Shown here: one piece after another, positions 10,722 to 19,832 of the stretch | Position numbering within the stretch: the first letter of the stretch is position 1 | Layout of the letters: each line of letters starts with the position of its first letter | NCBI RefSeq assembly: GCF_900105115.1 | Contig: NZ_FNRV01000001.1 | Coordinates: 2,837,501 to 2,901,500 of the forward strand | Origin: Pseudomonas mohnii | GTDB taxonomy: Bacteria > Pseudomonadota > Gammaproteobacteria > Pseudomonadales > Pseudomonadaceae | Reading direction: 5' to 3' | DNA length: 64,000 nucleotides | The notes under the pieces: model-generated | Seen by the model: the letters and a program-made list of their open reading frames with translations, nothing else | Told to the model about the DNA's origin: nothing | Databases searched by the model: none | Program-made: the position numbers and the translations under genes

Positions 10722-11498
10722 TCAGGCGTTTTCCAGCAGATTGTGCAGTTCGACGAACTGCTGGGTCAGCTTGTGCCGCGGGTCGAGATGGATCAGCGGC
10801 GTATTGGCCTGGTGGGATTCGCGCATGCGCACCGAAGTGGCCAGGTACACCGGCAATACCGGCAGGCCTTCGGCGATCAGTTCGTCAAGGATTTGCTGCG
10901 GCAGGCTGGCACGCGCCTGGAACTGGTTGACCACGATGCCCTCGACTTCCAGCCCTTCGTTGTGGTCCTCCTTCAATTCTTCGATTTCCGCCAGCAGGCC
11001 ATAAAGGGCCTGGCGCGAAAAACTGTCGCAATCAAAGGGGATCAGCACACGATCGGCGGCAATCAGTGCCGATACGGCGTAAAAATTCAGCGCGGGCGGC
11101 GTGTCGAGGTAGATACGGTCGTAATCTTCACCGAGCTCTTCGAGCAACTTACGCAGCTTGTTGATCTTGTGCTTGGCTTCAAGCTTTGGCTGCAAATCCG
11201 CCAGCTCGGCCGTGGCCGTGATGACGTGCAGGTTATCGAACGGGGTTTCGTAGATATCGACCTTGTTCTTTTTGGAGAACGGCCCGGAAGACAGGGTTTG
11301 CTTGAAAAAGTCGGCAATACCCATCGGGATATCATCGCCGGTAAGTCCCGTCAGATACTGAGTGGAGTTGGCCTGGGCATCGAGGTCCACTAACAGGGTG
11401 CGATAACCCTCGCTGGCACTGACCGCCGCCAAATTGCAGGCAATACTGGACTTGCCTACGCCACCTTTCTGATTGAACACCACGCGCCGCATTGTCAA
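10722..11498 (-). CDS. ParA-family ATPase
   Basis: A 258-residue deviant-Walker ATPase: [19 protein letters not shown] carries the ParA/MinD Walker A with the signature lysine, and [11 protein letters not shown] is the Walker A' region. Such proteins form ATP-dependent dimers on DNA or membranes and position plasmids, chromosomes or large complexes. There is no parB partner nearby, and this is not the chromosome-partitioning ParA encoded near oriC, so the cargo is unknown. A strong GGAGG (11505-11511 region) sits eight bases before the ATG. Its order after selO and trxC matches PA5028 in my recollection. Confidence 0.85.
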   Translation of the reverse strand: MTMRRVVFNQKGGVGKSSIACNLAAVSASEGYRTLLVDLDAQANSTQYLTGLTGDDIPMGIADFFKQTLSSGPFSKKNKVDIYETPFDNLHVITATAELADLQPKLEAKHKINKLRKLLEELGEDYDRIYLDTPPALNFYAVSALIAADRVLIPFDCDSFSRQALYGLLAEIEELKEDHNEGLEVEGIVVNQFQARASLPQQILDELIAEGLPVLPVYLATSVRMRESHQANTPLIHLDPRHKLTQQFVELHNLLENA

Positions 11499-11721
11499 AA
11501 CCTCCGTGTATCAAAGAATGACCGAGTGTAGTGGTCCTCGACGCTGCTTCGCTACCTCGTTGGAGAGGGACTGCACGCTCAGTGGCTAGCCCGCCTCAAA
11601 AAACGGCATGAATCACCGACAGAACCGACAAACGGGCCGCGCAATAATCGGAATAATTGTCAAATGTTCAATTTTTTCGAACCTGTTCTGTACATAACGT
11701 TGAGCAAAATGTAACCAGTAT

Positions 11722-11750
11722 TTGCTACGCGTTCGCCGCACCGCGATAAT
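11722..11750 (+). promoter_or_regulatory. Putative promoter of the aryl polyene operon
   Basis: TTGCTA (11722-11727) and GATAAT (11745-11750) are 17 bases apart, about 85 bases before the first pigment gene. The surrounding gap (11499-11836) is markedly A+T-rich between about 11640 and 11720 compared with the coding DNA. Nothing else in the gap is recognised. Confidence 0.45.
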
Positions 11751-11836
11751 GCGCGCCACTCGGCGCCAAGCGCCGCGCGGGTGAGTCGTGGCTTTCAGTC
11801 ATCACCGCGTCAAGCAAGCCCGCAAGGGCGGGATGA

Positions 11837-12562
11837 ATGTCTGTGATCAACTTCAACATCGCCCAATGGCGCGCGTGGGCCCCGGGACTCGAGAGCGTGG
11901 CCGATTGGCAGGCCTGGTGCCGACAGCCCGTCGTGCTGCCGGGCAGCGATGCAGCCCCTGACGTGTCGTTTCTGCCGGCGATGCAGCGCCGGCGTCTCAG
12001 CCGTCTGGCGCGGATGGCCTTCAGTGTCGGCTGGCCATTGGCCGAGGGTCGCCAGGACTTGCCGCTGGTCTTCATTTCCCGTCACGGTGAAACCCCTCGG
12101 ACCTTCGACATCCTCAGCGATCTGGCCGCTGAGCAGCCGCTGTCGCCGACCCAGTTCAGCCTTTCCGTGCACAACGCGATTATTGGCCTGTGGTCGATCA
12201 TGCGCGGCGAAACCAGCGAAATGACCGCCCTGGCCGCGGCTGGCGATGGCCTGGAGCATGGCATGCTGGAGGCTGCGGCACTGCTGAACGAAGGCGCGCC
12301 CGCGGTATTAGTGATCATCACCGAAGAACAACCGCCCCAGGCCTACTCGACCTGGATCGACGATGTGCCCTTCCCGTATGCCGTCGGCCTGCTGATCACC
12401 CCCGGAAATGACTGGCAGCTGTCCCTGAACAGCCCCGCGGATGCGTTGTCCAACGTTCGCTGGCCCCATGCACTGAATCTGTTGTGCATGCTGCTGGGCC
12501 AGCAAACCACCTGCCAACATGCCTGGAAAAATCGTGTATGGACTTGGCAACGCAGCCCTTGA
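11837..12562 (+). CDS. Chain-length-factor-like ketosynthase partner, aryl polyene cluster (ApeC-like)
   Basis: A 241-residue protein of the short 'beta-ketoacyl synthase, N-terminal-like' family that opens many aryl polyene clusters. It has the thiolase-like N-terminal half (FSLSVHNAIIGLWSIMRGE, then AAGDGLEHGMLEAAALL) but no ketosynthase active-site Cys-His-His set and no C-terminal half. In the E. coli system a protein of this kind pairs with a ketosynthase as chain-length factor (established knowledge, recalled). The ATG at 11837 follows an AAGGGCGGG ribosome-binding site. Its end overlaps the next gene by 25 bases, so it heads the operon. Confidence 0.8.
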   Translation: MSVINFNIAQWRAWAPGLESVADWQAWCRQPVVLPGSDAAPDVSFLPAMQRRRLSRLARMAFSVGWPLAEGRQDLPLVFISRHGETPRTFDILSDLAAEQPLSPTQFSLSVHNAIIGLWSIMRGETSEMTALAAAGDGLEHGMLEAAALLNEGAPAVLVIITEEQPPQAYSTWIDDVPFPYAVGLLITPGNDWQLSLNSPADALSNVRWPHALNLLCMLLGQQTTCQHAWKNRVWTWQRSP

Positions 12563-13347
12563 CCGAGAAAAACCGCGACGCCTATTACTGGCGCCTGCTG
12601 GCGACCGCCGCAAGCTTCACCCTGTTCGGGGTGGGCGGGATGTGCCTGCGCCTGGTGATTTTCCCGCTGCTCGGCTGCCTTCCCGGCGATGCCCAGACCC
12701 ACCGCTTGCGCGCGCGGCAAACCGTCAGTCGCTGCTTCTGGTTTTTCGTCCGTTTCATGGCCCGTGTCGGTGTGCTGACCTACGACATTCAAGGCGCGGA
12801 AAAACTCGGCCGTCCGGGGCAGATGATCATCGCCAATCACCCGTCGCTGATCGACGTGGTGTTCCTGATTGGCCTGGTGCGCCACAGCAACTGCGTGGTC
12901 AAGCAAAGCCTGTGGGAGAATCCGTTCACCCGCGGTCCGTTGCGCCGCACCGACTACATCAGCAACGACGGCAGCATGGAGATGCTCGATGCCGCCGCCG
13001 ATGCACTGAAAAATGGCCAAACCCTGATCATCTTTCCCGAAGGCACCCGCACCCAACCCGGCCAGGCGCCGGCCTTTCATCGGGGGGCGGCGGCAATAGC
13101 GCTGCGGGGTGCGAAAATCCTCACCCCGGTCGTTATCAAGGTCAGCCCGACCACATTGACCAAGGCCGAGCCTTGGTATCGGATCCCGAAACGACGCGTG
13201 CACTTCAGTTTTCGTGTCGGGGCCGATATAGACCCACAGGCCTTCGCCGCGCTGGGCCCGGCTCCGCAGGCCTCGCGAAAGCTCAACGACTATCTGCATT
13301 CTTACTTCATTAAGGAGCTCGCCGAAGATGAGCGATCTGCACACTAA
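12538..13347 (+). CDS. PlsC-like acyltransferase of the aryl polyene cluster
   Basis: A 269-residue lysophospholipid-acyltransferase-family protein. A membrane-anchoring helix (about 20-40) precedes the catalytic NHPSLID (an H-x4-D motif) and the acceptor-site FPEGTRT. It probably transfers the finished polyene acyl chain or a fatty acid onto a glycerolipid-like acceptor at the inner membrane. The ATG at 12538 lies inside the end of the previous gene. The frame is open to 12484, but MDLATQPLTEKNRDAYYWRL is the natural start. The exact acceptor is unknown. Confidence 0.85.
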   Translation: MDLATQPLTEKNRDAYYWRLLATAASFTLFGVGGMCLRLVIFPLLGCLPGDAQTHRLRARQTVSRCFWFFVRFMARVGVLTYDIQGAEKLGRPGQMIIANHPSLIDVVFLIGLVRHSNCVVKQSLWENPFTRGPLRRTDYISNDGSMEMLDAAADALKNGQTLIIFPEGTRTQPGQAPAFHRGAAAIALRGAKILTPVVIKVSPTTLTKAEPWYRIPKRRVHFSFRVGADIDPQAFAALGPAPQASRKLNDYLHSYFIKELAEDERSAH

Positions 13348-13603
13348 AAACCTGGTGCTGGAAATAAAAAATCTGATCATCGAAGCCCTGGGCCTCGAAG
13401 ACATCAGCGCCCAAGACATCGGCGACGACCAGACGCTGTTCGGCGAAGGCCTGGGCCTGGATTCGGTAGACGCGCTGGAACTCGGCCTGGCGATCCAGAA
13501 AAAATACGGCATCAAAATCGATGCCGACGCCAAGGACACGCGTAATCACTTCAGTAACGTGGCGAGCCTTGCGGCGTTCGTCACTGCAAAACAGGCAGCT
13601 TGA
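13328..13603 (+). CDS. Acyl carrier protein 1, aryl polyene cluster (ApeE-like)
   Basis: A 91-residue acyl carrier protein. Ser46 in GLGLDSVDALELGL is the phosphopantetheine attachment site, and the four-helix fold is clear. Two carrier proteins in tandem are characteristic of aryl polyene clusters; one carries the growing chain and the other probably a second intermediate or starter. Its ATG overlaps the acyltransferase by 20 bases. No phosphopantetheinyl transferase is encoded in the cluster, so activation must come from elsewhere in the genome. Confidence 0.92.
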   Translation: MSDLHTKNLVLEIKNLIIEALGLEDISAQDIGDDQTLFGEGLGLDSVDALELGLAIQKKYGIKIDADAKDTRNHFSNVASLAAFVTAKQAA

Positions 13604-13612
13604 GACCGGACC

Positions 13613-13867
13613 ATGCAAACTCGTGACGACATTTTCAACACCCTGCGCGATGCCTTGGTAGAGCTGTTCGAGCTGGAGCCCGAGCGTGTGAGCCTCGAAT
13701 CCAACCTGTATCAGGACCTGGAAATCGACAGCATTGATGCGGTCGACCTGATCGATCACATCAAACGTCAGACCGGCAAGAAAATCGCCGCCGAAGAATT
13801 CAAGTCGGTGCGCACCGTCAGCGACGTGGTCGAGGCGGTCTACCGTCTGGTTCAACCGGCCGCATGA
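13613..13867 (+). CDS. Acyl carrier protein 2, aryl polyene cluster (ApeF-like)
   Basis: An 84-residue acyl carrier protein with Ser40 in DLEIDSIDAVDLIDHI as the phosphopantetheine site. It begins nine bases after the first carrier protein and its stop overlaps the next start by ATGA. The sequence differs from carrier protein 1 around the recognition helix, consistent with division of labour between starter loading and elongation. Which carrier does which cannot be read from sequence. Confidence 0.92.
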   Translation: MQTRDDIFNTLRDALVELFELEPERVSLESNLYQDLEIDSIDAVDLIDHIKRQTGKKIAAEEFKSVRTVSDVVEAVYRLVQPAA

Positions 13868-14409
13868 GCCGATTGATTGGCCTCGGCCTGCTGCTGGCGG
13901 GCCTGCTGTACCCCTTCGCGGTGTATTTCGGCATGGAGCACTTCGCCCCATGGCAGTTCGGACTGCTGCTGGGCAGCCTGTGGCTGGCCCGCGCACTGAC
14001 CGGTCGGCAACGACCCGGTAGCCGGTGGATGGCCATGGTGGCGATCGTGTTCTGCCTGTTGCTGGCGCTGTTCGACAGCCCGGTGCTGTTGCGCTGGTAT
14101 CCGGTGTTGATCAGCGGTTTCATGTTGGCGCTGTTCGGACTCAGCCTGATATACGGCCCGCCCATGGTCGAACGCCTGGCCCGTCTGCGTGAACCGCACC
14201 TGCCGGCCAAAGGCGTTCGTTACACCCGCCAGGTGACCATCGCCTGGAGCGTTTTTTTTCTCTGCAACGGTTTGTGTGCTGCCGCCCTGACACTGTGGGC
14301 GCCGCTGAGCTGGTGGATGTTATACACCGGCCTGATTTCCTACGGATTGATAGGCCTGATGTTTGCCATTGAATGGCTAATACGACAACGGGTACGAGGC
14401 CGCCCATGA
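13864..14409 (+). CDS. COG4648-type membrane protein of the aryl polyene cluster (ApeG-like)
   Basis: A 181-residue integral membrane protein with about six hydrophobic helices (LIGLGLLLAGLLYPFAVYFG, then WMAMVAIVFCLLLALF, and so on) and short basic loops. This COG4648 family sits between the carrier proteins and the ligase in most aryl polyene clusters. It has no catalytic motif that I recognise. A role in membrane placement or transfer of the product is plausible but unproven. Start and stop both overlap neighbours by four bases, implying coupled translation. Confidence 0.8.
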   Translation: MSRLIGLGLLLAGLLYPFAVYFGMEHFAPWQFGLLLGSLWLARALTGRQRPGSRWMAMVAIVFCLLLALFDSPVLLRWYPVLISGFMLALFGLSLIYGPPMVERLARLREPHLPAKGVRYTRQVTIAWSVFFLCNGLCAAALTLWAPLSWWMLYTGLISYGLIGLMFAIEWLIRQRVRGRP

Positions 14410-16085
14410 ATTGGATAAAACTTGAGCAGCTGTTGCTCAAGGCTGAAGCGGATCGTGCCGTAACGGCCGAACCCCCGCTCAATCACGCACAACTGTGCGC
14501 CCAGTCCCTGAGCCTGGCCGCCGGCCTGCAAGCCCAGGGTGTGCAGCGCGTTGCCGTGCACCTTGAAGACGCCGCCGACCTGGCGATCGCCCTGCTCGGT
14601 GCCTGGCGTGCCGGCGTCAGTGTCTTGCTGCCGACCGATCTGCAAGCCCAGACCCGCCAGCGCTGGTCGAGCGACGTCGATCTGTGGCTGACCGATCAGC
14701 CCGATGACGCGCACCTGTCCGATTTCAACGCGCCGCCCCTCAGCGCCGCGGCACTGGACCTGGACCGCTGTTCGCTGAGCCTGTGCACGTCTGGCTCCAG
14801 CGGCGAACCCAAGCGCATCGACAAAACCCTGCGCCAACTGGTCAACGAAGTCCAAGCCCTGGAGCAACTGTGGGGCGCCGACCTGGGACCGGCCTGCATC
14901 ATCGGCAGCGTGGCGACTCAACACATTTACGGCCTGCTGTTTCGGGTGCTGTGGCCGCTGTGCGCCGGGCGTTCGTTCGTGCGCAAACAACTGGCCTTTC
15001 CCGAAGACCTGCAACGCGCCAGTCGCGAGTACCCGGCCTTTGCCTGGGTCGCCAGCCCGGCACTGCTCAAGCGCATGGGTGACAACCTCGATTGGCCGGC
15101 CTTGAGCACGGTGCGCCGGGTATTTTCGTCTGGCGGTGCACTGCCGGCAGACGCCGCACAAAGCCTGCAGCAACGCCTGCATCAATGGCCGACGGAAATC
15201 CTCGGCAGTTCGGAAACCGGCGGTATCGCCTGGCGTCAGGGCCACGATCTGTGGCAGCCCTTCGCCGACGTGGCACTGAGCCAGGACACTGACGGCGCGC
15301 TGCTGATCACCTCGCCTTACTTGCCGGCCGGTCATGTCGAACACACCGCCGACGCTGTGCGCATCGCGGCGGATGGCCGTTTCGAACTGCTCGGACGGCT
15401 GGACCGGATCGTCAAGCTGGAAGAAAAGCGCATCTCGCTGCCGATGCTGGAAAAGGCCTTGGTCGACCATGAATGGGTCGTCGAAGCGCGGCTCGGCGTG
15501 GTTCAGGAAAACCGCGCCTCCCTGGGTGCGCTGCTGGTCCTGAGCGAATCCGGTCTGCATGCCCTGCGCAATCAAGGCCGACGCACCCTCACCCAGGAAC
15601 TGCGCCAACACCTGAGTCAGCATTGCGAAGCCCTGGCCCTGCCACGGCGCTGGCGCCTGCTGCGACAACTGCCGCTGAACAGCCAGGGCAAACTGCCCCA
15701 GGCCGATGTCGAAGCCCTGTTATTGGCGCCGCGCCCCAAGGCGCCGCAGGTGCTGGAGCAAATCGAAACCGAAGGCGAGTGGAGCCTGCAACTGGCCGTG
15801 CCGCCCGACCTCGCCTACTTCAGCGGGCATTTCCCTCGGGCGCCGGTATTGCCCGGTGTGGTGCAAGTGGAGTGGGCGCTGAAGCTCGGCCAACAATTGA
15901 TGAACCTGCCGGAAAAATTCGCCGGCATGGAAGTGCTGAAGTTCCAGCAACTGGTGCGCCCCGGCGATGAAGTCCAGTTGCACCTGCGTTTCGACCCGGC
16001 ACGCAGCAAGTTGTACTTCGCCTACCGCAATGAAACCGCCACCTGCTCCAGCGGGCGGATTTTGCTGGAGGCTGCACATGTGTAG
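14406..16085 (+). CDS. Aryl-acid ligase fused to a dehydratase (ApeH-ApeI-like fusion)
   Basis: A 559-residue two-domain protein. Residues 1 to about 430 are an adenylating ligase: [11 protein letters not shown] (phosphate loop, 128-136), [11 protein letters not shown], the [16 protein letters not shown] hinge and NSQGKLPQ with the C-terminal lysine. Residues about 445-559 are a hot-dog dehydratase with [20 protein letters not shown]; His475 and the downstream Glu look catalytic. The ligase would load an aryl acid such as 4-hydroxybenzoate onto a carrier protein, and the dehydratase would form the conjugated double bonds. In the E. coli cluster these are, as recalled, separate proteins. It starts by ATGA overlap and is followed by a REPIN. 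Confidence 0.88.
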   Translation: MNWIKLEQLLLKAEADRAVTAEPPLNHAQLCAQSLSLAAGLQAQGVQRVAVHLEDAADLAIALLGAWRAGVSVLLPTDLQAQTRQRWSSDVDLWLTDQPDDAHLSDFNAPPLSAAALDLDRCSLSLCTSGSSGEPKRIDKTLRQLVNEVQALEQLWGADLGPACIIGSVATQHIYGLLFRVLWPLCAGRSFVRKQLAFPEDLQRASREYPAFAWVASPALLKRMGDNLDWPALSTVRRVFSSGGALPADAAQSLQQRLHQWPTEILGSSETGGIAWRQGHDLWQPFADVALSQDTDGALLITSPYLPAGHVEHTADAVRIAADGRFELLGRLDRIVKLEEKRISLPMLEKALVDHEWVVEARLGVVQENRASLGALLVLSESGLHALRNQGRRTLTQELRQHLSQHCEALALPRRWRLLRQLPLNSQGKLPQADVEALLLAPRPKAPQVLEQIETEGEWSLQLAVPPDLAYFSGHFPRAPVLPGVVQVEWALKLGQQLMNLPEKFAGMEVLKFQQLVRPGDEVQLHLRFDPARSKLYFAYRNETATCSSGRILLEAAHV

Positions 16086-16109
16086 CTTCAGTGAGTGCTG
16101 CGCACTCAA

Positions 16110-16182
16110 TCGCGAGCAGGCTCGCTCCCACATTGAATTTGTGAACAACGCAGCGCCTCTGTGGGAGCGAGCTTGCTCGCGA
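16110..16182. repeat. REPIN inside the aryl polyene operon
   Basis: TCGCGAGCAGGCTCGCTCCC (from 16110) and the inverted unit GGGAGCGAGCTTGCTCGCGA (ending at 16182) face tail to tail with a short centre. It occupies the 131-base gap between the ligase-dehydratase and the glycosyltransferase, one of only two places in the operon where neighbouring genes do not overlap (the other is nine bases). Confidence 0.9.
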
Positions 16183-16216
16183 TGCGGTCACCTCGGACTT
16201 TCAGGTGAAAGCCAAC

Positions 16217-16951
16217 ATGCATAGACCCTGCGCCGTTATCCCGGTCTACAACCACGAAACCGCCATCACCACCGTGGTCGACGCCCTGCTCACCCGTCAT
16301 CTGCCGTGCATTCTGGTGGACGACGCCAGCGATGAATCCTGCGCCGACGTCCTGGATCAACTGGCCCTGCGCGACGACGTTCACCTGATTCGCCTCGCCA
16401 CCAATCAGGGCAAGGGCGGCGCAGTGATGACCGGGATGCGCGAAGCGTCGCGCCTGGGTTTCAGCCATGCCTTGCAGGTGGATGCCGATGGCCAGCACGA
16501 CCTGCAGGACGTCACACGCTTTATCGAACTGTCCCGTGCCCATCCCGAGGCCGTGATCTGCGGTTACCCGCAATACGACGACAGCGTGCCCAAGGGTCGT
16601 TTGTATGCGCGCTACCTGACGCACGTCATGGTCTGGATCAACACCCTGTCGTTGCAGATTCGCGATTCCATGTGCGGCTTTCGCCTCTATCCGTTGCCGC
16701 CGACCCTGGCGCTGATCGAGTCGACGAAAATCGGCAAGCGCATGGATTTCGACTCGGACATCCTGGTGCGCCTGGCCTGGCGCAATCTGCCCATGGTCTG
16801 GCTGCAAACCAAAGTCCATTACCCGCTGGACGGCGTTTCGCACTTCCGGATGTTCCACGACAACGTACTGATTTCGCGCATGCACACCCGGCTGTTCTTC
16901 GGCATGTTGTTGCGCTCGCCCCTGATCCTCTGGCGGCGGTGGCGCACATGA
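16217..16951 (+). CDS. Family 2 glycosyltransferase, aryl polyene cluster (N-terminal half of ApeJ-like pair)
   Basis: A 244-residue family 2 glycosyltransferase: CAVIPVYNHE, LVDDASDE and the metal-binding QVDADGQHD mark the GT-A fold, in the subgroup related to dolichol-phosphate mannosyltransferases. It probably glycosylates the lipid-like carrier of the polyene. The ATG at 16217 follows AGGTGA; a GTG at 16205 is possible. It overlaps the acyltransferase that follows by four bases. As recalled, in enterobacterial clusters the two activities sit on one polypeptide, whereas here they are separate genes. Confidence 0.85.
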   Translation: MHRPCAVIPVYNHETAITTVVDALLTRHLPCILVDDASDESCADVLDQLALRDDVHLIRLATNQGKGGAVMTGMREASRLGFSHALQVDADGQHDLQDVTRFIELSRAHPEAVICGYPQYDDSVPKGRLYARYLTHVMVWINTLSLQIRDSMCGFRLYPLPPTLALIESTKIGKRMDFDSDILVRLAWRNLPMVWLQTKVHYPLDGVSHFRMFHDNVLISRMHTRLFFGMLLRSPLILWRRWRT

Positions 16952-17889
16952 ATACAGACAAGCAACACTGGGCCGATCGCGAGGAGCGCGGCAGTTTCTG
17001 GCTGATGAAGTTCACCGCGTTCGCCGCCAAAGTGCTCGGTCGGCGTCTGCTGAGCCCGTTGCTGTACGGCATCGTGTTGTACTTTTTCCTGTTCGGCCGC
17101 AGCGCTCGCCACAGCGCCTGGCAGTACCAGCAACGGCTGGCTGACTGGAGCGCTCGCCCCGATTTGCGGCCGAACCAGTGGCGGGTGTTTGGCCAGTTCA
17201 TGGCGTTCGCCGATTCCATGCTCGACAAGCTCGATGTGTGGAACGGCAAGCTGAGCATCGAGCAGATCGAAATCATCGACCCGGCATTGTTGCGCAACCA
17301 GTTGCGCGGCACTCGCGGGCAGATGCTGGTGGGCGCGCACCTGGGCAACCTCGAAGTGTGCCGCGCACTGGCGGAAATCGGCGAGAAGGTCACGATGAAC
17401 GTGTTGGTGCACACCAAGCACGCCGAGCATTTCAACCGTCTGCTGGGCGAAGCGGGCGCGACCAATCTGCGCCTGATCCAGGTCAGCGAGCTGGACCCGG
17501 TGATCATGCTGCAACTGCATGAACGCCTGGAGCGCGGCGAATGGCTGGCCATCGCCGGCGACCGTGTGCCGTTGCATGGCGGGCGCAGCGTGACCGTGGA
17601 CTTCCTTGGCTATCCGGCAAAATTCCCGCAGGGGCCGTGGCTGCTGGCCGGCCTGTTGAAATGCCCGGTCAACCTGCTGCTGTGCCTGAAGAAACCCGAT
17701 GGCGATTATCGGCTGACCCTCGAACCCTTCGCTGACGCCATCACCTGGAAGCGCAGCGACCGTGAGCAGGTCATTCATCAGTGGGCTTCCCGCTATGCCG
17801 AGCGCCTGAGTCACTATTGCCTCGAAGCCCCTCAACAATGGTTCAACTTTTACCCTTTCTGGAAGACCGATGACGACGCCAACGCTTGA
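16948..17889 (+). CDS. LpxL-type acyltransferase, aryl polyene cluster
   Basis: A 313-residue protein of the lipid A acyltransferase family, with a membrane helix near residues 30-50 and the catalytic AHLGNLEVCRAL (an H-x4-E motif), then GDRVPLHGGRSVTVDFLG, the usual second motif. It should acylate the glycolipid head to which the polyene is attached, acting at the inner membrane. Start by ATGA overlap with the glycosyltransferase; its end overlaps the ammonia lyase by 20 bases. Confidence 0.85.
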   Translation: MNTDKQHWADREERGSFWLMKFTAFAAKVLGRRLLSPLLYGIVLYFFLFGRSARHSAWQYQQRLADWSARPDLRPNQWRVFGQFMAFADSMLDKLDVWNGKLSIEQIEIIDPALLRNQLRGTRGQMLVGAHLGNLEVCRALAEIGEKVTMNVLVHTKHAEHFNRLLGEAGATNLRLIQVSELDPVIMLQLHERLERGEWLAIAGDRVPLHGGRSVTVDFLGYPAKFPQGPWLLAGLLKCPVNLLLCLKKPDGDYRLTLEPFADAITWKRSDREQVIHQWASRYAERLSHYCLEAPQQWFNFYPFWKTDDDANA

Positions 17890-19414
17890 GCCGGTAACCT
17901 TCGGCGAACTCCCTTTGCGCATCGAAGACGTGCTGGCCCTGGCCAACCGTCAGGTGCCGACGCAGTTGCAAGGCGACCCCGAGTTCCGCCGGCGCATCGC
18001 CAAGGGCGCGCAATTCCTCGATTCCCTGCTGGACAAGGAAGGCGTGATCTATGGCGTGACCACCGGTTACGGCGATTCCTGCGTGGTGGCGGTGCCGCTG
18101 CATCATGTCGAAGCGCTGCCGCGTCATCTGTACACCTTCCACGGTTGCGGGCTGGGCAAACTGCTTGATGCCCAGGCCACTCGCGCCGTGCTGGCGGCGC
18201 GCTTGCAGTCGCTCTGTCACGGCGTGTCCGGCGTTCGGGTGGAATTGCTGGAGCGCCTGCAAGCGTTCCTCGAGCACGACATCCTGCCGCTGATTCCGGA
18301 AGAAGGCTCGGTGGGCGCCAGCGGCGATCTGACGCCGCTGTCCTATGTCGCCGCGACCCTGTCCGGCGAGCGCGAAGTGATGTTCCACGGCGAACGGCGC
18401 CAGGCCGCCGACGTGCATCGTGAACTCGGTTGGCAGCCGCTGGTGCTGCGACCCAAAGAAGCCCTGGCCCTGATGAACGGCACCGCCGTCATGACCGGGC
18501 TTGCTTGCCTGGCCTACGCCCGTGCTGATTACCTGCTGCAACTGGCCACGCGCATCACCGCGCTGAACGTGGTCGCCCTGCAAGGCAATCCGGAGCATTT
18601 CGACGAACGCCTGTTCGCCGCCAAGCCACACCCGGGGCAGATGCAAGTGGCCGCGTGGCTGCGCAAGGACCTGGCGATCGACGCGCCGACCGCGCCGCTG
18701 CATCGCCTGCAGGACCGCTATTCCCTGCGCTGCGCGCCCCACGTCCTCGGCGTGCTGGCCGACAGCCTGAACTGGCTGCGTTCGTTCATCGAGATCGAAC
18801 TCAACAGCGCCAACGACAACCCGATCATCGATGCCGAGGCCGAACGCGTGCTGCACGGCGGGCACTTCTACGGCGGCCACATCGCGTTCGCCATGGACAG
18901 CCTGAAAAACCTCGTGGCCAACGTCGCCGACCTGCTGGATCGACAACTCGCGCTGCTGGTGGACGAGCGTTACAACCATGGTTTGCCGAGCAACCTGTCC
19001 GGCGCCAGCGCCGACCGCGCGATGCTCAACCACGGCTTCAAGGCGGTGCAGATCGGCACCAGCGCCTGGACCGCCGAAGCCTTGAAAAACACCATGCCGG
19101 CCAGCGTGTTCTCGCGCTCCACCGAGTGCCACAACCAGGACAAGGTGAGCATGGGCACCATCGCCGCCCGCGATGCGATTCGCGTACTGGAACTGACCGA
19201 ACAGGTCGCCGCCGCCACGCTGCTGGCCGCCAACCAGGGCGTCTGGCTGCGCGGTCAGGCCGAAGACGCCCGACCGCTGCCACCGGCCCTGGCGACCATG
19301 CACGAGGAACTGGCCAAAGACTTCCCGCCGGTCATCGAAGACCGCGCGCTGGAAGGTGAATTGCGCCTGTGCCTGCAACGTATCGCTGAACAACACTGGA
19401 GGCTGCATGCGTAG
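17870..19414 (+). CDS. Aromatic amino acid ammonia-lyase of the aryl polyene cluster
   Basis: A 514-residue lyase of the histidine/phenylalanine/tyrosine family. GSVGASGDLTPLSYV contains the Ala-Ser-Gly triad (150-152) that cyclises to the MIO cofactor, and NSANDNPIID and QDKVSMGTIAARD complete the active site. It probably deaminates an aromatic amino acid to a cinnamate-type acid that feeds the aryl starter. The residues aligned with the selectivity pair are Phe90-His91, neither the His-Leu of classic tyrosine lyases nor the Ser-His of histidine lyases, so the substrate is not settled. Overlaps both neighbours. Confidence 0.88.
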   Translation: MTTPTLEPVTFGELPLRIEDVLALANRQVPTQLQGDPEFRRRIAKGAQFLDSLLDKEGVIYGVTTGYGDSCVVAVPLHHVEALPRHLYTFHGCGLGKLLDAQATRAVLAARLQSLCHGVSGVRVELLERLQAFLEHDILPLIPEEGSVGASGDLTPLSYVAATLSGEREVMFHGERRQAADVHRELGWQPLVLRPKEALALMNGTAVMTGLACLAYARADYLLQLATRITALNVVALQGNPEHFDERLFAAKPHPGQMQVAAWLRKDLAIDAPTAPLHRLQDRYSLRCAPHVLGVLADSLNWLRSFIEIELNSANDNPIIDAEAERVLHGGHFYGGHIAFAMDSLKNLVANVADLLDRQLALLVDERYNHGLPSNLSGASADRAMLNHGFKAVQIGTSAWTAEALKNTMPASVFSRSTECHNQDKVSMGTIAARDAIRVLELTEQVAAATLLAANQGVWLRGQAEDARPLPPALATMHEELAKDFPPVIEDRALEGELRLCLQRIAEQHWRLHA

Positions 19415-19832
19415 CAAAGGAGTGCTTCACATCGATACGGAAATCCTCGTGCCGTTCTTTGACGTCGACAGCATGAACGTCGTATGGCACGGCCACTACG
19501 TCAAATACCTGGAAGTCGCCCGCTGTGCGCTGCTCGACAAAATCGGCCACAACTACAGCGCCATGTCCGACTCGGGCTATGCCTGGCCGGTCATCGACCT
19601 GCAGTTGCGCTACGTGCGCGGCGCGGTGTTCGGCCAGAAGCTGAACGTGCGGGCCAATCTGGTGGAGTGGGAAAACCGTCTGAAGATCAACTACCTGATC
19701 AGTGACGTGGAAACCGGCGAACGCTTGACCCGCGCCGTCTCCGTGCAGGTGGCTGTCAGCATGCACAACCGCGAAATGCAGCTGGCCTCGCCCAAGGTGT
19801 TTACCGACGCTGTCGAGAGGATGCTGGCATGA
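19407..19832 (+). CDS. Acyl-CoA thioesterase (4HBT hot-dog family), aryl polyene cluster (ApeK-like)
   Basis: A 141-residue hot-dog thioesterase. VPFFDVDSMNVVWHGHYVKY carries the catalytic Asp of the 4-hydroxybenzoyl-CoA thioesterase family (D19) and the HGHYVKYLE helix. It could release the completed polyene acid or hydrolyse stalled intermediates. The ATG at 19407 overlaps the lyase stop and GGAGG precedes it. Its own stop overlaps the next gene by four bases. Confidence 0.88.
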   Translation: MRSKGVLHIDTEILVPFFDVDSMNVVWHGHYVKYLEVARCALLDKIGHNYSAMSDSGYAWPVIDLQLRYVRGAVFGQKLNVRANLVEWENRLKINYLISDVETGERLTRAVSVQVAVSMHNREMQLASPKVFTDAVERMLA

